Shown here piece by piece: positions 36,085-47,493 of a DNA stretch of 64,000 bases. The DNA is from Craspedostauros australis (lineage: Eukaryota > Bacillariophyta > Bacillariophyceae > Mastogloiales > Achnanthaceae). The position numbers and the translations under genes were made by a program. The stretch is from the NCBI GenBank assembly GCA_026770025.1, contig JAMXDE010000078.1:1-64000 (forward strand). The letters run 5' to 3'. Positions within the stretch are counted from its first letter, which is position 1. Each line of letters starts with the position of its first letter. The notes beneath the pieces were generated by a model. That model did no database searches, was not told the DNA's origin, and saw nothing but the letters and a program-made list of their open reading frames with translations.

Positions 36085-37480
36085 CACCGTCCGGTACTTT
36101 TGTTAGTCGTGGATAAAATAGACGGTTTGCAATTCGACTCATTAGACTAATTTAGCACCAGCTTCGTGGGTTCACGTTTCAATTCTGTGGAGACGCATTT
36201 GCATATTGGATATAACGGTCAAATCAAACCTATAACGTTCAGAGAGCAGGACAGGCCAGCCAACACGGAACGCTTGAGTGTCTTCCTGTCACCGTTCTGA
36301 ATCAAACCCCCCGTTCTGAATCAGACAGCTCATTCTGGATTCAGAATCAGAACTTCTGAAGTTCTGAATCCGTTCTGACTCGATTATGTTGTCTGAATGC
36401 TCTTGCGGACGAGGGCCGGGTGGTTTGTAAACCACCCGGCCAATAGCGGTGCGGTCCAGGCAGGATTCTTTGATTTTGGTCCTTCGATTTCGATGAGACT
36501 TGGTGCACATACACTTTAGCATACTTATATTAATAATCCGAGACTGTAGCTTCAGAGAGGCCTTATCTTTATAGTTATGAGGTGATGAAGTTGGGCAGGC
36601 TACCTCTAATGGAGCCCACGATCTGTCGTGTTGTTTTTCTCGAGTTTGGGACTATCTCATGACATTTTGGTTTGTTCACGAGTTCGAGAATCTGTTTTTC
36701 CTTGGTCGGAGGCAAAACTTGATGCCGATTTCCGCATAGACGGGCAGACGGTAAAATATTGGGTGCTCACAACATGGTCAACTCGCGGTGTCAACGTGTG
36801 CAGCTGCCCCAGCTGCTCTTCCCCTCCTCATTCTCGTTTCACTGCGTACAGGATTCTGATGGTGAAGGCGGTACTTCCAATGGACAGGGGGTAATCGAGT
36901 ATAATAGCTTCTGAAAGAGCGAGGCGACAATGGAGAATTGGGTTGACATCCTCAGTCTCGTGCATCGCCGTGTTGTACTGTGGCGAATGTCCTTGTTCAC
37001 ATGTGTTCGATCTCAGTCGTCCAATTCAACCCTTGTCGAAGAAATCGTCCCAAGTCTTTGAAGGAAATAACTTATGAAGTATTGAAGTACATGTAGTCTT
37101 CTGGGTGGCAGTGAGTAAGCTGGAGAAGAAGCAATGGTGGAACCCCTTTAGTCACCATAAATTCAAAGCGGGAGAGGCCATTTTAAATATTGGCTCGCTT
37201 AACCCTCATTAATGTAATCATGTTGGATGGCAACGATCTACGCAATTTCGTCTACTGAGAAATGTGAACGTTTGAAATTAAAATTTGAAAATATCCGTTG
37301 GTACTCGTATTTTATCATTGACATTCGTCAAACGTCATCATCAGTATTCCTTGTCCAATCACTTCGTCTCATTATCATGACGTATGTATGCGGGTACACG
37401 GACAGACAGTATCTGGTTCTCGCAAAGCATTCGAACTCAACAAATTCACTCGCATCGTTCGGTGAGAGGCGTTGGGTGGA
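36085..37480. other. Intergenic, no recognised gene
   Basis: Unique sequence, richer in A+T than its surroundings. It holds a cluster of TTCTGAATC words in both orientations (36293-36385) and a perfect hairpin at 36414-36441. No gene is supported. Confidence 0.5.
36414..36441. repeat. Perfect 13-bp inverted repeat, 2-nt loop
   Basis: GGCCGGGTGGTTT, GT, AAACCACCCGGCC. All 13 pairs match. Confidence 0.9.
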
Positions 37481-38330
37481 CCAACAGATTCGTCCCACCG
37501 ACACCGTCAACAATAGAAACTGAACAACAACGCAATTGCATCCAGCACAGCAAGTCAACCAGGGCCACAGGTCAACATGATCATCAACAACGACTCCATT
37601 GCGGCCGCCGAAGATATGGTCAGTGTGTGCTTAGCAGAATGACTCTGCGTAGTTCAGTATTGACAGCATCGTCGATGGCCATGAGACACCACCATCTCAT
37701 GAACACACCGGCGGAGACACCTACCAAGCTACTCCACCAACGCCTACCGCAGCATCGTCAACGGATGCAGCAACCATCGTCAACACTTTGTACCAACACA
37801 CAAGGAATACAAGTATGGTTGAAGGGCAATGGTGGATCTGGAGCTGCATCTCCTTGCGCTCCCACTGCAGGCCAAATTCTCATTCTACATGATGTCGCTG
37901 GGCAAAGGGCAGTGAAAAGCAGTTGGCAATGCACAACGAGCTGCAAATGCTGTGAATCAGGACAACAGCAGCCTCAACAACACTGACATCACAGCGGCAA
38001 GGACAATGCTCAGTGAGTTGGTGCATTCAGAGCCTTGTGGATGGCTGAGCATTGAGCCTGTGGAATGAACATCACAGTAGTCTTCAGAAGTTGTATATTC
38101 GGCTGATGGTCAATAGCAGAGCATCTGGCTGGAAGCAACTGATGGGCAGAGAGCACAGCATACAGTACAGATCTCATCAGTGTATGTCGCAACAGATGGA
38201 GAGCACCGCATCCTGTCAAAAGCATGAAAGGCAACATCCGGCAAACACCAACACACATACTATTCACTGGCACCACACAGAATGCAGAGCGCAGACTGCC
38301 TCCTGAAACAACAAACTGATGAGAAGACTG
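37480..38330 (+). pseudogene. Decayed possible gene, unrecognised
   Basis: Short protein-like stretches in shifting frames, such as STMIINNDSIAAAEDMVSV near 37575 and NTDITAARTMLSELVHSEP near 37980, between stops. Not recognised. It could be a relic exon set or chance. Confidence 0.25.
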
Positions 38331-38879
38331 CATTCAGCAAGATCCGGGAATATTGTTATTGATCAACAAGTAGTAGGCAGTTTCCAGAAGAAGCAAAAGG
38401 GCTTCCAACCACAGCCAATGAATTCATACATGACTCAATATCGAGAAGAGTATCTGGCTTCAACCAGGTACTAGTGGGTTAGTAGTGAGCTCCACCACAT
38501 GACATTTGGCAACCAGTAGTGAAGCAATGAAGAACATTCAGAACGAGGAGCATCCAACCACAACCAAATCCACAGAGAAGATCTAACAGGAGGCAACCAG
38601 CAGCAGAAAAGGATCAAGCATCAAATATACTGCAAAGTAATTGGCAACAATCAAGAAACTACAAATCCCCAACACCAGAGTACCCAACAAAGACCATAGT
38701 ACATGCAGCAAAGTATCTCAAAACGAGCAACAGATCACTCTGCATCATTTGGCAGAGAGCAGAGCCCACAGGTCACAGCTGCAGAGCCCGCAGGGTACAT
38801 AACAGAGAACACCCGACTGAGTTCTGTTGGCTGCAACCAACGAATCGGCAGGGTATTTGGCAACAATCACTTGTTCCGG

Positions 38880-40744
38880 TTTGATTTGTCATCACCTACA
38901 TCAATGCCACTCATTGATCATTGTGCTCTAATTGATGTTGCTCCTCTGGCATCCCATGGAATGCTGTCTGATGCGGATGCACGCCTGCACACACTACAGA
39001 TTCTGCGTGGCTCAAATGTCAAACAGCATGAGCATCGTACGATCTACAATTCCATCCACAAAATTCATTCCAAACTGTCGCCGCTCGCCGCTCCCAAACG
39101 CACGAACTAAACAACACAAACGAACGCAAATGAATGGGCAGACAAGTGATCACTCCGCACAACAAACAAAATCCACAATTCAGCAGCGCAAATCAACCAA
39201 CAGACAAACGACCAAATCCACGAATGGCAGAACACACAGAATGGACAAACTGCTGCACCAATAGATGCCAACCAAACATATGATACCGCTCTTCGCATCC
39301 AAAGATCTTTTGCAGCAATGGTCAACTACTGTGCTCATCGGCCAGTCCCCCACAGCTGTCAATGCCGTCAATGCCATCAATGCCATCAACAACCAACCAA
39401 ATCCTCCTGCATGTCCAGCGAGAAATGGTGGAATGCATGGTACCATCAATGCGTCGAAGCCATCATGTCATACCAAAGGATGCCCACTGTGGCTAAATCA
39501 CAAATATCATCTGTGCCTGCATTGTCCTCGAGAGTCCGTACCATTCCTTCCACGCCACTGCCACTGTCGCACACATGAAAGGATTATCTGAGACCATGAT
39601 CGTGGGATGTGTGGAGTGTGCAGGGTACCTCCTCGAGGAGCTCTGCAATGGCCATGCCAACAAGCAGTTCATGAAGAATGTCGCCAAAGACCCAGGCATC
39701 CTTGTCTGCGTCATCAGGTTGATTTGCGCCAACCTGGATGCAGTTCTTGTCTTCTCATCCATCCAATCGTGGAGGTCATGCGCTTCCAGTACATGCGCTG
39801 GCTTGGAGGTAAGTGTTGACGCACAACCGCAGTCGCAGCAACCCATCGCCATCACTGTAGCAATTGCCCATCATGCATTTGTGTGCTGCACTTCAAACAC
39901 TTGCACACCAACACAATCACACCCATTCTCTCCTTCTCCTTTTCTCTTCATCCATACTATTCATCCACTCCACATCATCCTGGTGGGACCAAATGCAATG
40001 CAATACACAATTGCAGGGCTTCCAGACAACCTCCAGTTCCTCGTTGCCACAGTCATGCAGCACACAACACACCACACTCTTCGCGCAGCACACAGTACAC
40101 AGGCCTACTCATAAGAACTACTTCGCCTCAATCAACACCAACTTCTGTCCATATGCTGGCATTGACCCAACTGTTGCTACAATCATGCGCAAGCCAGGCG
40201 TTGATACCACCATGAACCTCATCGATTTCGCCCACTTTGCAGGAGCATCCTTTCAGAACATGGAAGAGCCACCAGATGCAGTGTTCCACATGCTGAGAGC
40301 AGAATGAAGTGAGCCGCTCCCAAGCGCAAAGAGAATCAGCAGAAGAAGATCGCCATCGCTGCCTTCTCCTTCCCATCCTGCAAGATCAACGTCGATACTG
40401 CCACCTCCTTCAACACCTTCAATGTGGCCAAGGCTATCCTGCAACAGCTCAAGAGCAAGGGATGCAATGTCAGTGGTGGCAACAGCATTGACAAAGCCAC
40501 CAAGGAGGATATGCTGAAGGCCATCCTGAAGGATATCGTCAACAACATCATCAACACTCTGGAAGCAATGCTCTCCTTTCCAGAGCTCAATTTTCCCACC
40601 ACAGGGATCCAGGCAAGTACTATTCATGATGATGTTTCGAATACAAGCAAGATCCCAACTGCCTCCTCTTTGCCAATTCCGTCAACACTGCTAGCCTACA
40701 TCACAGACTCATGGCCTACACGTACCCATCACCCAATTCTCTGT
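38880..40744 (+). pseudogene. Host-type gene remnant, possibly armadillo-like
   Basis: Several protein-like blocks in order: MPLIDHCALIDVAPLASHG (about 38904), WWNAWYHQCVEAIMSYQRMP (about 39430), MKGLSETMIVGCVECAGYLL (39575), FASINTNFCPYAGIDPTVA (about 40125) and FNVAKAILQQLKSKGCNVSG (about 40420). At least one intron is likely: donor GAG/GTAAGT near 39808 and acceptor TTGCAG near 40015. There are several stops and frame changes. The helical blocks recall armadillo/HEAT repeats, but this is only an impression. Interrupted downstream by a solo LTR. Confidence 0.4.
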
Positions 40745-40822
40745 TGAAATTCCCTGTTGTCCCAACAGTAACATGCTCCTGTATCGCTCAGGAGTGATCG
40801 ATTCTACACTTGCCATGTTGAA

Positions 40823-41613
40823 AGTGAGGGGGATTTTGTTATTTCTGTCCTCTGTTCTGGTTCAGTCCTGTACGATCAGGAATTTCTGATGTCACACATT
40901 TCGACAAGGGTCGTCAGGTTTTGCAGATAGTTAGGATTCGGGTGTAGACTTCGCGAATCGGTGGAGAATGCCTCGTGAATCTGCCAGCTTTGGGATAGCC
41001 GTGTGATGCAGTTCAAGAGAGGTGTACTGATTGAAGAGTTAAAACTGTAACGATGAGTAGTAGAGTGCTTTGTAGCTAATCCTTGTCTGTTTATTATGAG
41101 TTAGCTTATTGGTGTTAGTAGGGTGAAGAAACGATGCCACACAACTTGGCGAGACCCTGCACTGATGTACTTGATTCAGTGCAACAGGGTAGACAATCAT
41201 TACAGTACTTTGCTCTCCGCACATGTAGTTACACTGCAGTGTAGGTCATGGCAATCAGTGGTGACGGTCATGAAGCAGTGGCTGTGGCTGAAGCTGACCC
41301 TCGGATTCCATTGCTTGAGTTGAAGCAAGTTGGATACGCATGTTGAGACCACGGTGGTAGTGTGGTGGTCATCAGCATGAAGGAATCGAGGTATGTTGTA
41401 GTAAGGAGGATCTGAAGAGCATATAGTTCCCAGGTGGGGTGTGAGTCAGGTCGGTCAGGTTTGAGTCATGATGGATTCGTGAATGGAGGAGAGGAAGGAG
41501 GAGAAAAGATTTGGTGGTCGATCAAGTCGGAAGATTTCGCGCCAAAACAAGAATTTCTCCCATCGGGTTGATACCGTGTTCGGTAATAGTCTGTCCCTCA
41601 TTGAATCTCAACT
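40823..41613 (-). mobile_element. Solo LTR related to Copia-A
   Basis: About 791 bp aligning along its length with the Copia-A LTR: GGATTTTG near the left end, GGTGAAGAAACGATGCC, GCATATAGTTCCCAGG, GATTTCGCGCCAAAA and a CTCAACT right end. Clearly diverged, so much older. No target duplication is visible. Confidence 0.65.
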
Positions 41614-42000
41614 CAGATGAATAACTGCCCTTTGCTGTGCACGGTAATGTGGCACCTGAGTTGCCCTCTCCTGTTTGCACATGTTCAAACCTCTCCTATT
41701 GAGTTGCAAGCACCGAGTCCCAAAGTTCAATGTTTGGATGACTATCTGGGTATGAATACATTGTGAATGACCAAGTTGTTGACTTGATCATTTCTCAGAT
41801 CAACGTCCCAGAACTTGGCACTTGTGAACTATTGTACAGCTTGTCAGCAATGACCTCCATCACCTCTTCCATGACTTGGTCCGCTGTTGTTTATTTGGCG
41901 TTGTTGGCTTTCATGTTTTGGGTTGGTGTGTTGCTGCCATGGGACTGTGCACGGAGACCAGAACCAGACCACCATCATTGCAGTTGGCAAAGCTGACACC
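41614..42000 (+). pseudogene. Possible continuation of the 38.9-40.7 kb gene
   Basis: VVDLIISQINVPELGTCELL (41770) reads like another helical repeat beyond the solo LTR. The join is inferred from position only. Confidence 0.25.
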
Positions 42001-43727
42001 AATGGGAAAGGATGAGGCTGGTGCTAGTGCGACAGGCATCAATGAGATGAATCTGAAGGCAGTAGATGGTTGCTGCAAGGAAAACAAAGGTGGAGCTGAG
42101 GGGGTAGGCCTCAGTATGGGGGCCTTTAATCACCATTGCCATGGGAGGGAGAAGCTTGTTGGCCATGGTAGAGAACATGTGTGAGTTGGGCACATGAGTT
42201 GTCCTGGTCAAGGTGGAGAAAGACAGCCATGGATACAGTTCTGGCTGCCTCTGATATCATCATGGTTTGGATCATCGTCTTGCTGGCTCCTGAATTTGGT
42301 TTTTGGTGTTGACGGGTAGGCTGTCTCTATGATTGATGGGTGGATTCGTGGGTATGGTGGGCATCGTCCTGAAGGGATTGCTGTTGGAGTTGCGATGGAG
42401 CTGCAATGAATTTGTCTCTGCTGAGAGAGAAGGGAATGGCGTTTTCCATCCCCTGGATGCCCGGGTGACCACTGGTAACCCCCAAGTGTAAGTGCTGCTA
42501 GGTGGATGCATGGAGAGGCCACTCAGATATTGGTGAGAGAGCAGAATTATTGGGGACATCACTGTTGCCTTCTGTTGGTTGTCTCTCAGGCCTGCTCACA
42601 CTTGGGCGTTCGGAGTGCCCTCCTGAGCGTGTTTGGGCGTTTGGGTGAATGTGTTGATGTTTGTGCTTGCGAGTGTGTGATGTTGGATGTGATGATGTGT
42701 ACGGTCTGCGTTGTTTGTTGGCATGAATGATCACAACATGACTTAGTCGGAGGGGTCGACAATTGCTTGGACATGCACAAACTACACAGGAACAAGAATA
42801 CACGAAAAATCATACTCGTTCCCATTCAGCAGTGCAGGCGAATGTGTGTGCTACGTTAGTATGACAAGATAACAGTTGGCAAACAATCCAGGTCTTTTAT
42901 ACACAGAAAATCAAAATCATGCGGAGTAGAATAGTAGGGCGCGAGTCGAACATGCAGCACACGCGATGTTGTGACGAATGTAGAAGAGTATGATACAAGA
43001 TCACTCAACAAAAACGTGCGGTGCAAAAAGGAAGAGAAAGCGAGAATCGAACCAGAGCAAAAGAATCCCGCCATTGCGTTTTCACAGTGCCCACAATGCG
43101 ATTTTGTATTTGAGCATACAAACTTCAAATACTGTCGATTGCATTCGCACTCCCACCACCAATGTCGCAAACGCACACTTCGAAATGGATTGGCAAACGC
43201 ATGCTTTCGCAACCAAAACACACGCGAAAATCAGCTCTGATCTGAACCAGGTGGCATGAAGACGTCAATTCGAACGTCTGTCCAACCACACGCAACTTTG
43301 GCGATGTCACACAGCACGGAACATGTGACATCACACGGTACTTAACGAAAACAAGAACGACGTCATCACAGGTTCGACTCCGAATAACGTCCATAACGTT
43401 CAAATGAGCACGAATGATTGTTCTCTACCAAGCTTCCCACCAAGCAAAACACAAAGAAAGCGAAAATCAGATAGAAATGGGTTCCACGTGTCGTGACATG
43501 ATCGCCCACAAAGCCAACGTCTGTCCGCTTGCACCGTATTTTGCCTCTAAAACAGTAGATTGCCACCCTCATAACTTTATAACTAAGGCCTGGACTCACC
43601 ATCTAACGCCTGAATCATGTTACCATAACAATAAAGTATATAAATATAGGTATTGATTTTTATGAGGGGCCGTACAAGCTTGGGCCAAAATGCATTCTGC
43701 CTGGACCGCACCGCTTTTCGCTCACAC
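42001..43727. other. Intergenic, no recognised gene
   Basis: No domain recognised on either strand. Open frames are short and overlap. Confidence 0.5.
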
Positions 43728-43888
43728 GGGTCATATGGGATACACCATGCTCAACAGTGTCAACATGACAGTGCATGGATACAGATGAGCTGCTGTGAGC
43801 ACTAGTCTTGGATTGCGTTGAAATGTCACTTTTTGAAATAACACGGTGGTGCATTTAAGGTTACAGGTTACTGTAAACACTAACCCTG
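43728..43888. repeat. Telomere-ended repeat, copy 3 (internal)
   Basis: Diverged copy ending GGTTACAGGTTACTGTAAAC and ACTAACCCTGAC, far inside the window. It is followed directly by unrelated sequence and a Copia-C LTR end. Confidence 0.8.
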
Positions 43889-43939
43889 ACAACCGGACGC
43901 CCCGTTTCGCCACCGCGACAGTTGCCTACCATGAAAATT

Positions 43940-44037
43940 GAAATCGGAAGAGAACGTGAGATTGTGCTCACAGTTCTAAAACGGTACAGTTCTAACAGCG
44001 GATTAGATTACAGTACTAACTATAACCCCGGATTTCC
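43940..44037 (+). mobile_element. Copia-C LTR 3' end fragment
   Basis: TGTGCTCACAGTTCTAAAACGG to CCCCGGATTTCCAATA matches the last ~85 bp of the 32108 LTR. Confidence 0.7.
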
Positions 44038-44409
44038 AATACAGTCGCAACATCAACATACGGAGCAGAATTAAATGCAATGCGCTCGGCTACCGAGGAA
44101 ATCATTGCACTCCGATACGCACTCCGATCGCTGGGAGTCACAGTCAAAGCGCCAACGATCACGTTCGGCGACAATGCTGCAGTGATATCGAACACGACCA
44201 TTGCAGACAGCTTGCTACAAAAGAAGAATGTGGCAATATCATTCCACAGAGTCCGGGAGGCTGTGGGAGCTGGAATCCTTGTACCAGTCTACGTCCCATC
44301 AACACGGAACTTTGCGGATATGCTCACAAAGGCACTGGCAAAGCCAGAACTCACATCATTTGTCACAACTCTGTTCTATGCAGGTCTACCTCGAGATCAA
44401 GGAGCGTGA
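44038..44409 (+). mobile_element. Copia RNase H fragment, a fourth family
   Basis: STYGAELNAMRSATEEIIAL, then FGDNAAVIS, LLQKKNVAISFHRVREA and NFADMLTKAL, ending in a stop at 44409. It has the Copia RNase H order and residues but differs from A, B and C in the AISFHRVREA block. Only the C-terminal end of pol is present. Confidence 0.75.
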
Positions 44410-45037
44410 CAATTCTCACTGAATTCCTTACTTCTTACTTCTTTACTAATCGTACTAGTCAAATACTGGTCGGGGGTTGTCTTCGGACAACACTCACAAA
44501 TAATCAACAAGAGCTCTGACCAGGGCACACAACAATGGGCCAATACGTCTTCCATAGTTACTTGTGCTTGTTTGACAATATGAATCAGTCAAGGGACGTC
44601 GACGGCACCACTCGGTCACTTGCTACACGCGCTGGAGATGGTTGATACCACACACGACGGACCAATTGTTCTGAGCAAAACATTGCATCGCCACAGCCTG
44701 GATGCAGCTGCAAAATCGTTGCAGGTTTTGCGTCGCAACGGTCCCTTCGATGGCGCCGTGATTAACTTGAGGATGGGAGACTTGGTATGATTGCTTTATG
44801 CCGACGCGTTGTAGTGGCATGCTGGAGATGGCTGCCAACAACATGGTGGTCTGTCACGCAGATGCTGATAATGCTGATGCTGATGATGATGTTGGCTGGT
44901 CGGTCAGGCGGTAAGTCTATTGGCACCCCCTGCTTGGTGGTTGGCGAGTCTTGATGGACGTGCCGGGCAAGCAGATAACTTCGAGCAATCATCTCAGTCG
45001 GCTCAGCTCCAAACCAACACCATCATCGACGTCACCA
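44410..45037. other. Spacer, possible 3' end of the neighbouring minus-strand gene
   Basis: A minus-strand frame at 44623-44844 contains FCSCIQAVAMQCFAQNNWSV and may be a further exon of the gene to the right, but no splice sites can be fixed. Confidence 0.3.
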
Positions 45038-45631
45038 TCACGCTGACGAGGACAAGCACATCTGCCGCGGACTTGACATTTGGCACAGACGGAACATCTT
45101 CTTGAAGATGTTGCCCATACCAGCCACATGCGAGAAGCTGCGGTGCTGCCGGAACAGCTCCACCGTGGAATTTGTGATGGAAATCAACTCCTGCGGGCTG
45201 ACGAAGGGTCCATGACGGATGCTGAGACGATCAAAGCAGCAGCTGCTCGACATGAGATCCGGCACGTCATACATCACGCGCTTGCCACCCAAGTCTACAT
45301 CGTCGTACCTCTCCTTGTGCGCCTCCAAAGTCACTTGCAACACATCCGACGCAATCGAAATGGGTTGGCCACGATGCGGAATGATGACGGACGAAGAGAA
45401 CCGACCAGTAGGTGCTGGCTGCAGCGCATGCCGCAGCAAGTAGTGCACGTCGCGCATGTGCAGTAGCTCGTCGGCCTTGGTGCAGTAGACGAAATCAAAC
45501 TCATCCTGGCTGTACACATTCTGCCGCAGCAGCTCCTTCGCCGTGACCGATGTGCCATACGTCAAGCGATCGAACGACCGCAGATCCTTGATGAACTGCA
45601 CGTCGTACAGATACCGATTGAGACTGCTGCT
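45038..45631 (-). pseudogene. Unrecognised gene, downstream part
   Basis: About 195 residues, beginning at the solo LTR border with LNRYLYDVQFIKDLRSFDRL and including DEFDFVYCTKADELLHMRDV. Composition and the absence of stops suggest real coding sequence. No family recognised. The frame enters from the LTR side, so this is the 3' part of a gene whose other part lies at 46388-47261. Confidence 0.5.
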
Positions 45632-46387
45632 TGTCAGGAATCGGGGGTACGCTTTTACCAAGATACCCATGATTGCCGCACCTCCCAATAATATCTTCAC
45701 AACTCGACGAGGTCAACTTTGTTGACAACACTCGGACCACCTTGTAGCCTGTCCCCCATCAACCCCCTGTCCATGAAAGACATCAACATCAGTCATGTCC
45801 CGCCATGGAGCCTATCCATGTACCACCGCTGTAATGAGGGCGAACCTATGGATCGACCACTAGGGATGTAATCGCACATGAGCCAAGACTATGGGCGAAA
45901 CTGTCGATATGTATCAGACATGTCAACGCGCATCGACGGACAAGGGATCGCTTCTCTGAGAAAGAGAAACAGAGGCGACCCCCCTATCCGCTCAAGAGCA
46001 CGAATGACGACGTGACATGCATTCATCATAACCAGCCTGTATGCAATAATGGATCAGGAGAAATGCTGAGGAACCGAGGGCCATGTGGGATCGATCAGAC
46101 TGAGACCCATGCTGAAGGTACCTGTGCGTCTATGAGAGATGCTGCTCGAATGTAGAGGATGCAAACTACCACGGTAATGCATGATGAATCTGCAGAAGAG
46201 AGCATGAAAGCAAGATGATGAAGCAGATGAAAGCAACCATGAACTTGTGCATGATCATGGTGAACTGCTACGGATTACACTTGCTGCTGAATTGGAATTG
46301 GAGAGTCAAGGAGTGTGTTCTCACAGTTCTAAATTGGTACAGATTGATAACAGATTAGTCTACTACCTTAACCCCGGATTTCCAACA
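45632..46387 (+). mobile_element. Solo LTR, Copia-C family
   Basis: 756 bp, TGTCAGGAATCGGGGGTAC to CCCCGGATTTCCAACA, flanked by the 6-bp duplication GCTGCT (45626-45631 and 46388-46393). Substantially diverged from the 32108 LTR. Confidence 0.9.
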
Positions 46388-47261
46388 GCTGCTTTGCGCG
46401 ACGTAGGCGTAGTCGGATGGATCTCCCACGAATACGACGGCATTTGGGAACACGGCCGCCACCGTCTGTCTTGAACATGATGTTGAGGAACAGCTGGCTG
46501 CGTCACAATGCCGGGCCGTCGAGCTTGGCCGCGTAGTACGCTACGATCGCCAAGGTGTGTCCGTTGCGTTGCTTCGAAGCGTTGTTGTAGAAGTCGTTGT
46601 GCTCGTAGTCATCCTGCATGCCTTCCAACAGCTGGATCGTATCATCCAGCAGCTCCGCACTCCTACCCGTGATCTTCTCGTAGTACGACAGATGATGCAC
46701 GAAGAAATCGAACATGTCGACGGCTTGCAGATTCCAGCTCTTCGCGCTCATTGCGAAGTGACCAAACTCCAAGTTTATGCTCTTGGCTTCGTGAAGATGC
46801 TACAGGCTGATGCAGCCGTTGCTGAGCAAGCGGTCGACGGTGACGAGCCACGCGGCCGAATAGCCATCGCTGGGCTGTTCTCGCGTCATGCCAGCAAACC
46901 GTTGCGTGCTGTCGTCCGCTGTGGATGACGCAGCAGGGAACGTTGTCATGTCGACGGTCCCGTCCTCGTTGTCTTCGAATGACACCCCGCGACCCTGCAG
47001 TAGATCATCCCTGCTGTACCCTGACATTAACCGCTGCGGTCTGTGGCCTGTTGAGAAGTCGTGGATCGCGTCGAACGGTGGCATCTTCAGCACGCCCGAC
47101 AGTCCTGACTGAGTGGCTTCCGGCCATTGGGAGCGTGTGGCTGTGGCTGCATTACCATCCCCCTTGGACGACGTGATGACGACATCAGGGACATCGAAGA
47201 GGTTGGATATCCACAAGGATTTTTCGTCGCACAAAAGTCGAAAAATTGCGTCAGGACGCAA
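46388..47261 (-). pseudogene. Unrecognised gene, upstream part
   Basis: Begins near MRPDAIFRLLCDEKSLWISN (47261), continues past an in-frame TAG near 46799 into FGHFAMSAKSWNLQAVDMF and SYYEKITGRSAELLDDTIQL, then changes frame near 46510 before reaching the LTR with NAVVFVGDPSDYAYVAQ. Coding-like, family unknown. The reading frame on this side of the LTR agrees with that on the other side once one 6-bp duplicate is discounted. Confidence 0.5.
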
Positions 47262-47301
47262 CAGTCCGACACAACCTCCAAAACCTTGCGTCCTGACGCA
47301 A
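47246..47301. repeat. 16-bp inverted repeat TTGCGTCAGGACGCAA
   Basis: Left arm 47246-47261, right arm TTGCGTCCTGACGCAA 47286-47301, 24 bp apart. Each arm is itself nearly palindromic. It overlaps the first codon of the 47261 frame. Confidence 0.85.
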
Positions 47302-47493
47302 CCCCAAAATTAACGCGTAAATTTTACACGAGACTTGTTTCTGATTGACCACATCGAATGGTCGCAATCTAAATCGGTTTATGTAGAGAGTTTTCTGTTC
47401 AGTCTTTTGCTCGCAATGAGCCGTCCATTGTCGATCCTCATGCAGTTTCAAAGGGATGTACTTGTGTTATTCCATCAACAACTGCTAGTATGT

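Noticed and set aside
43020-43385. tRNA-like T-loop words (GGTTCGATTC on minus near 43033, GGTTCGACTC near 43373)
   Set aside because: No acceptor, D or anticodon stems could be formed around either.
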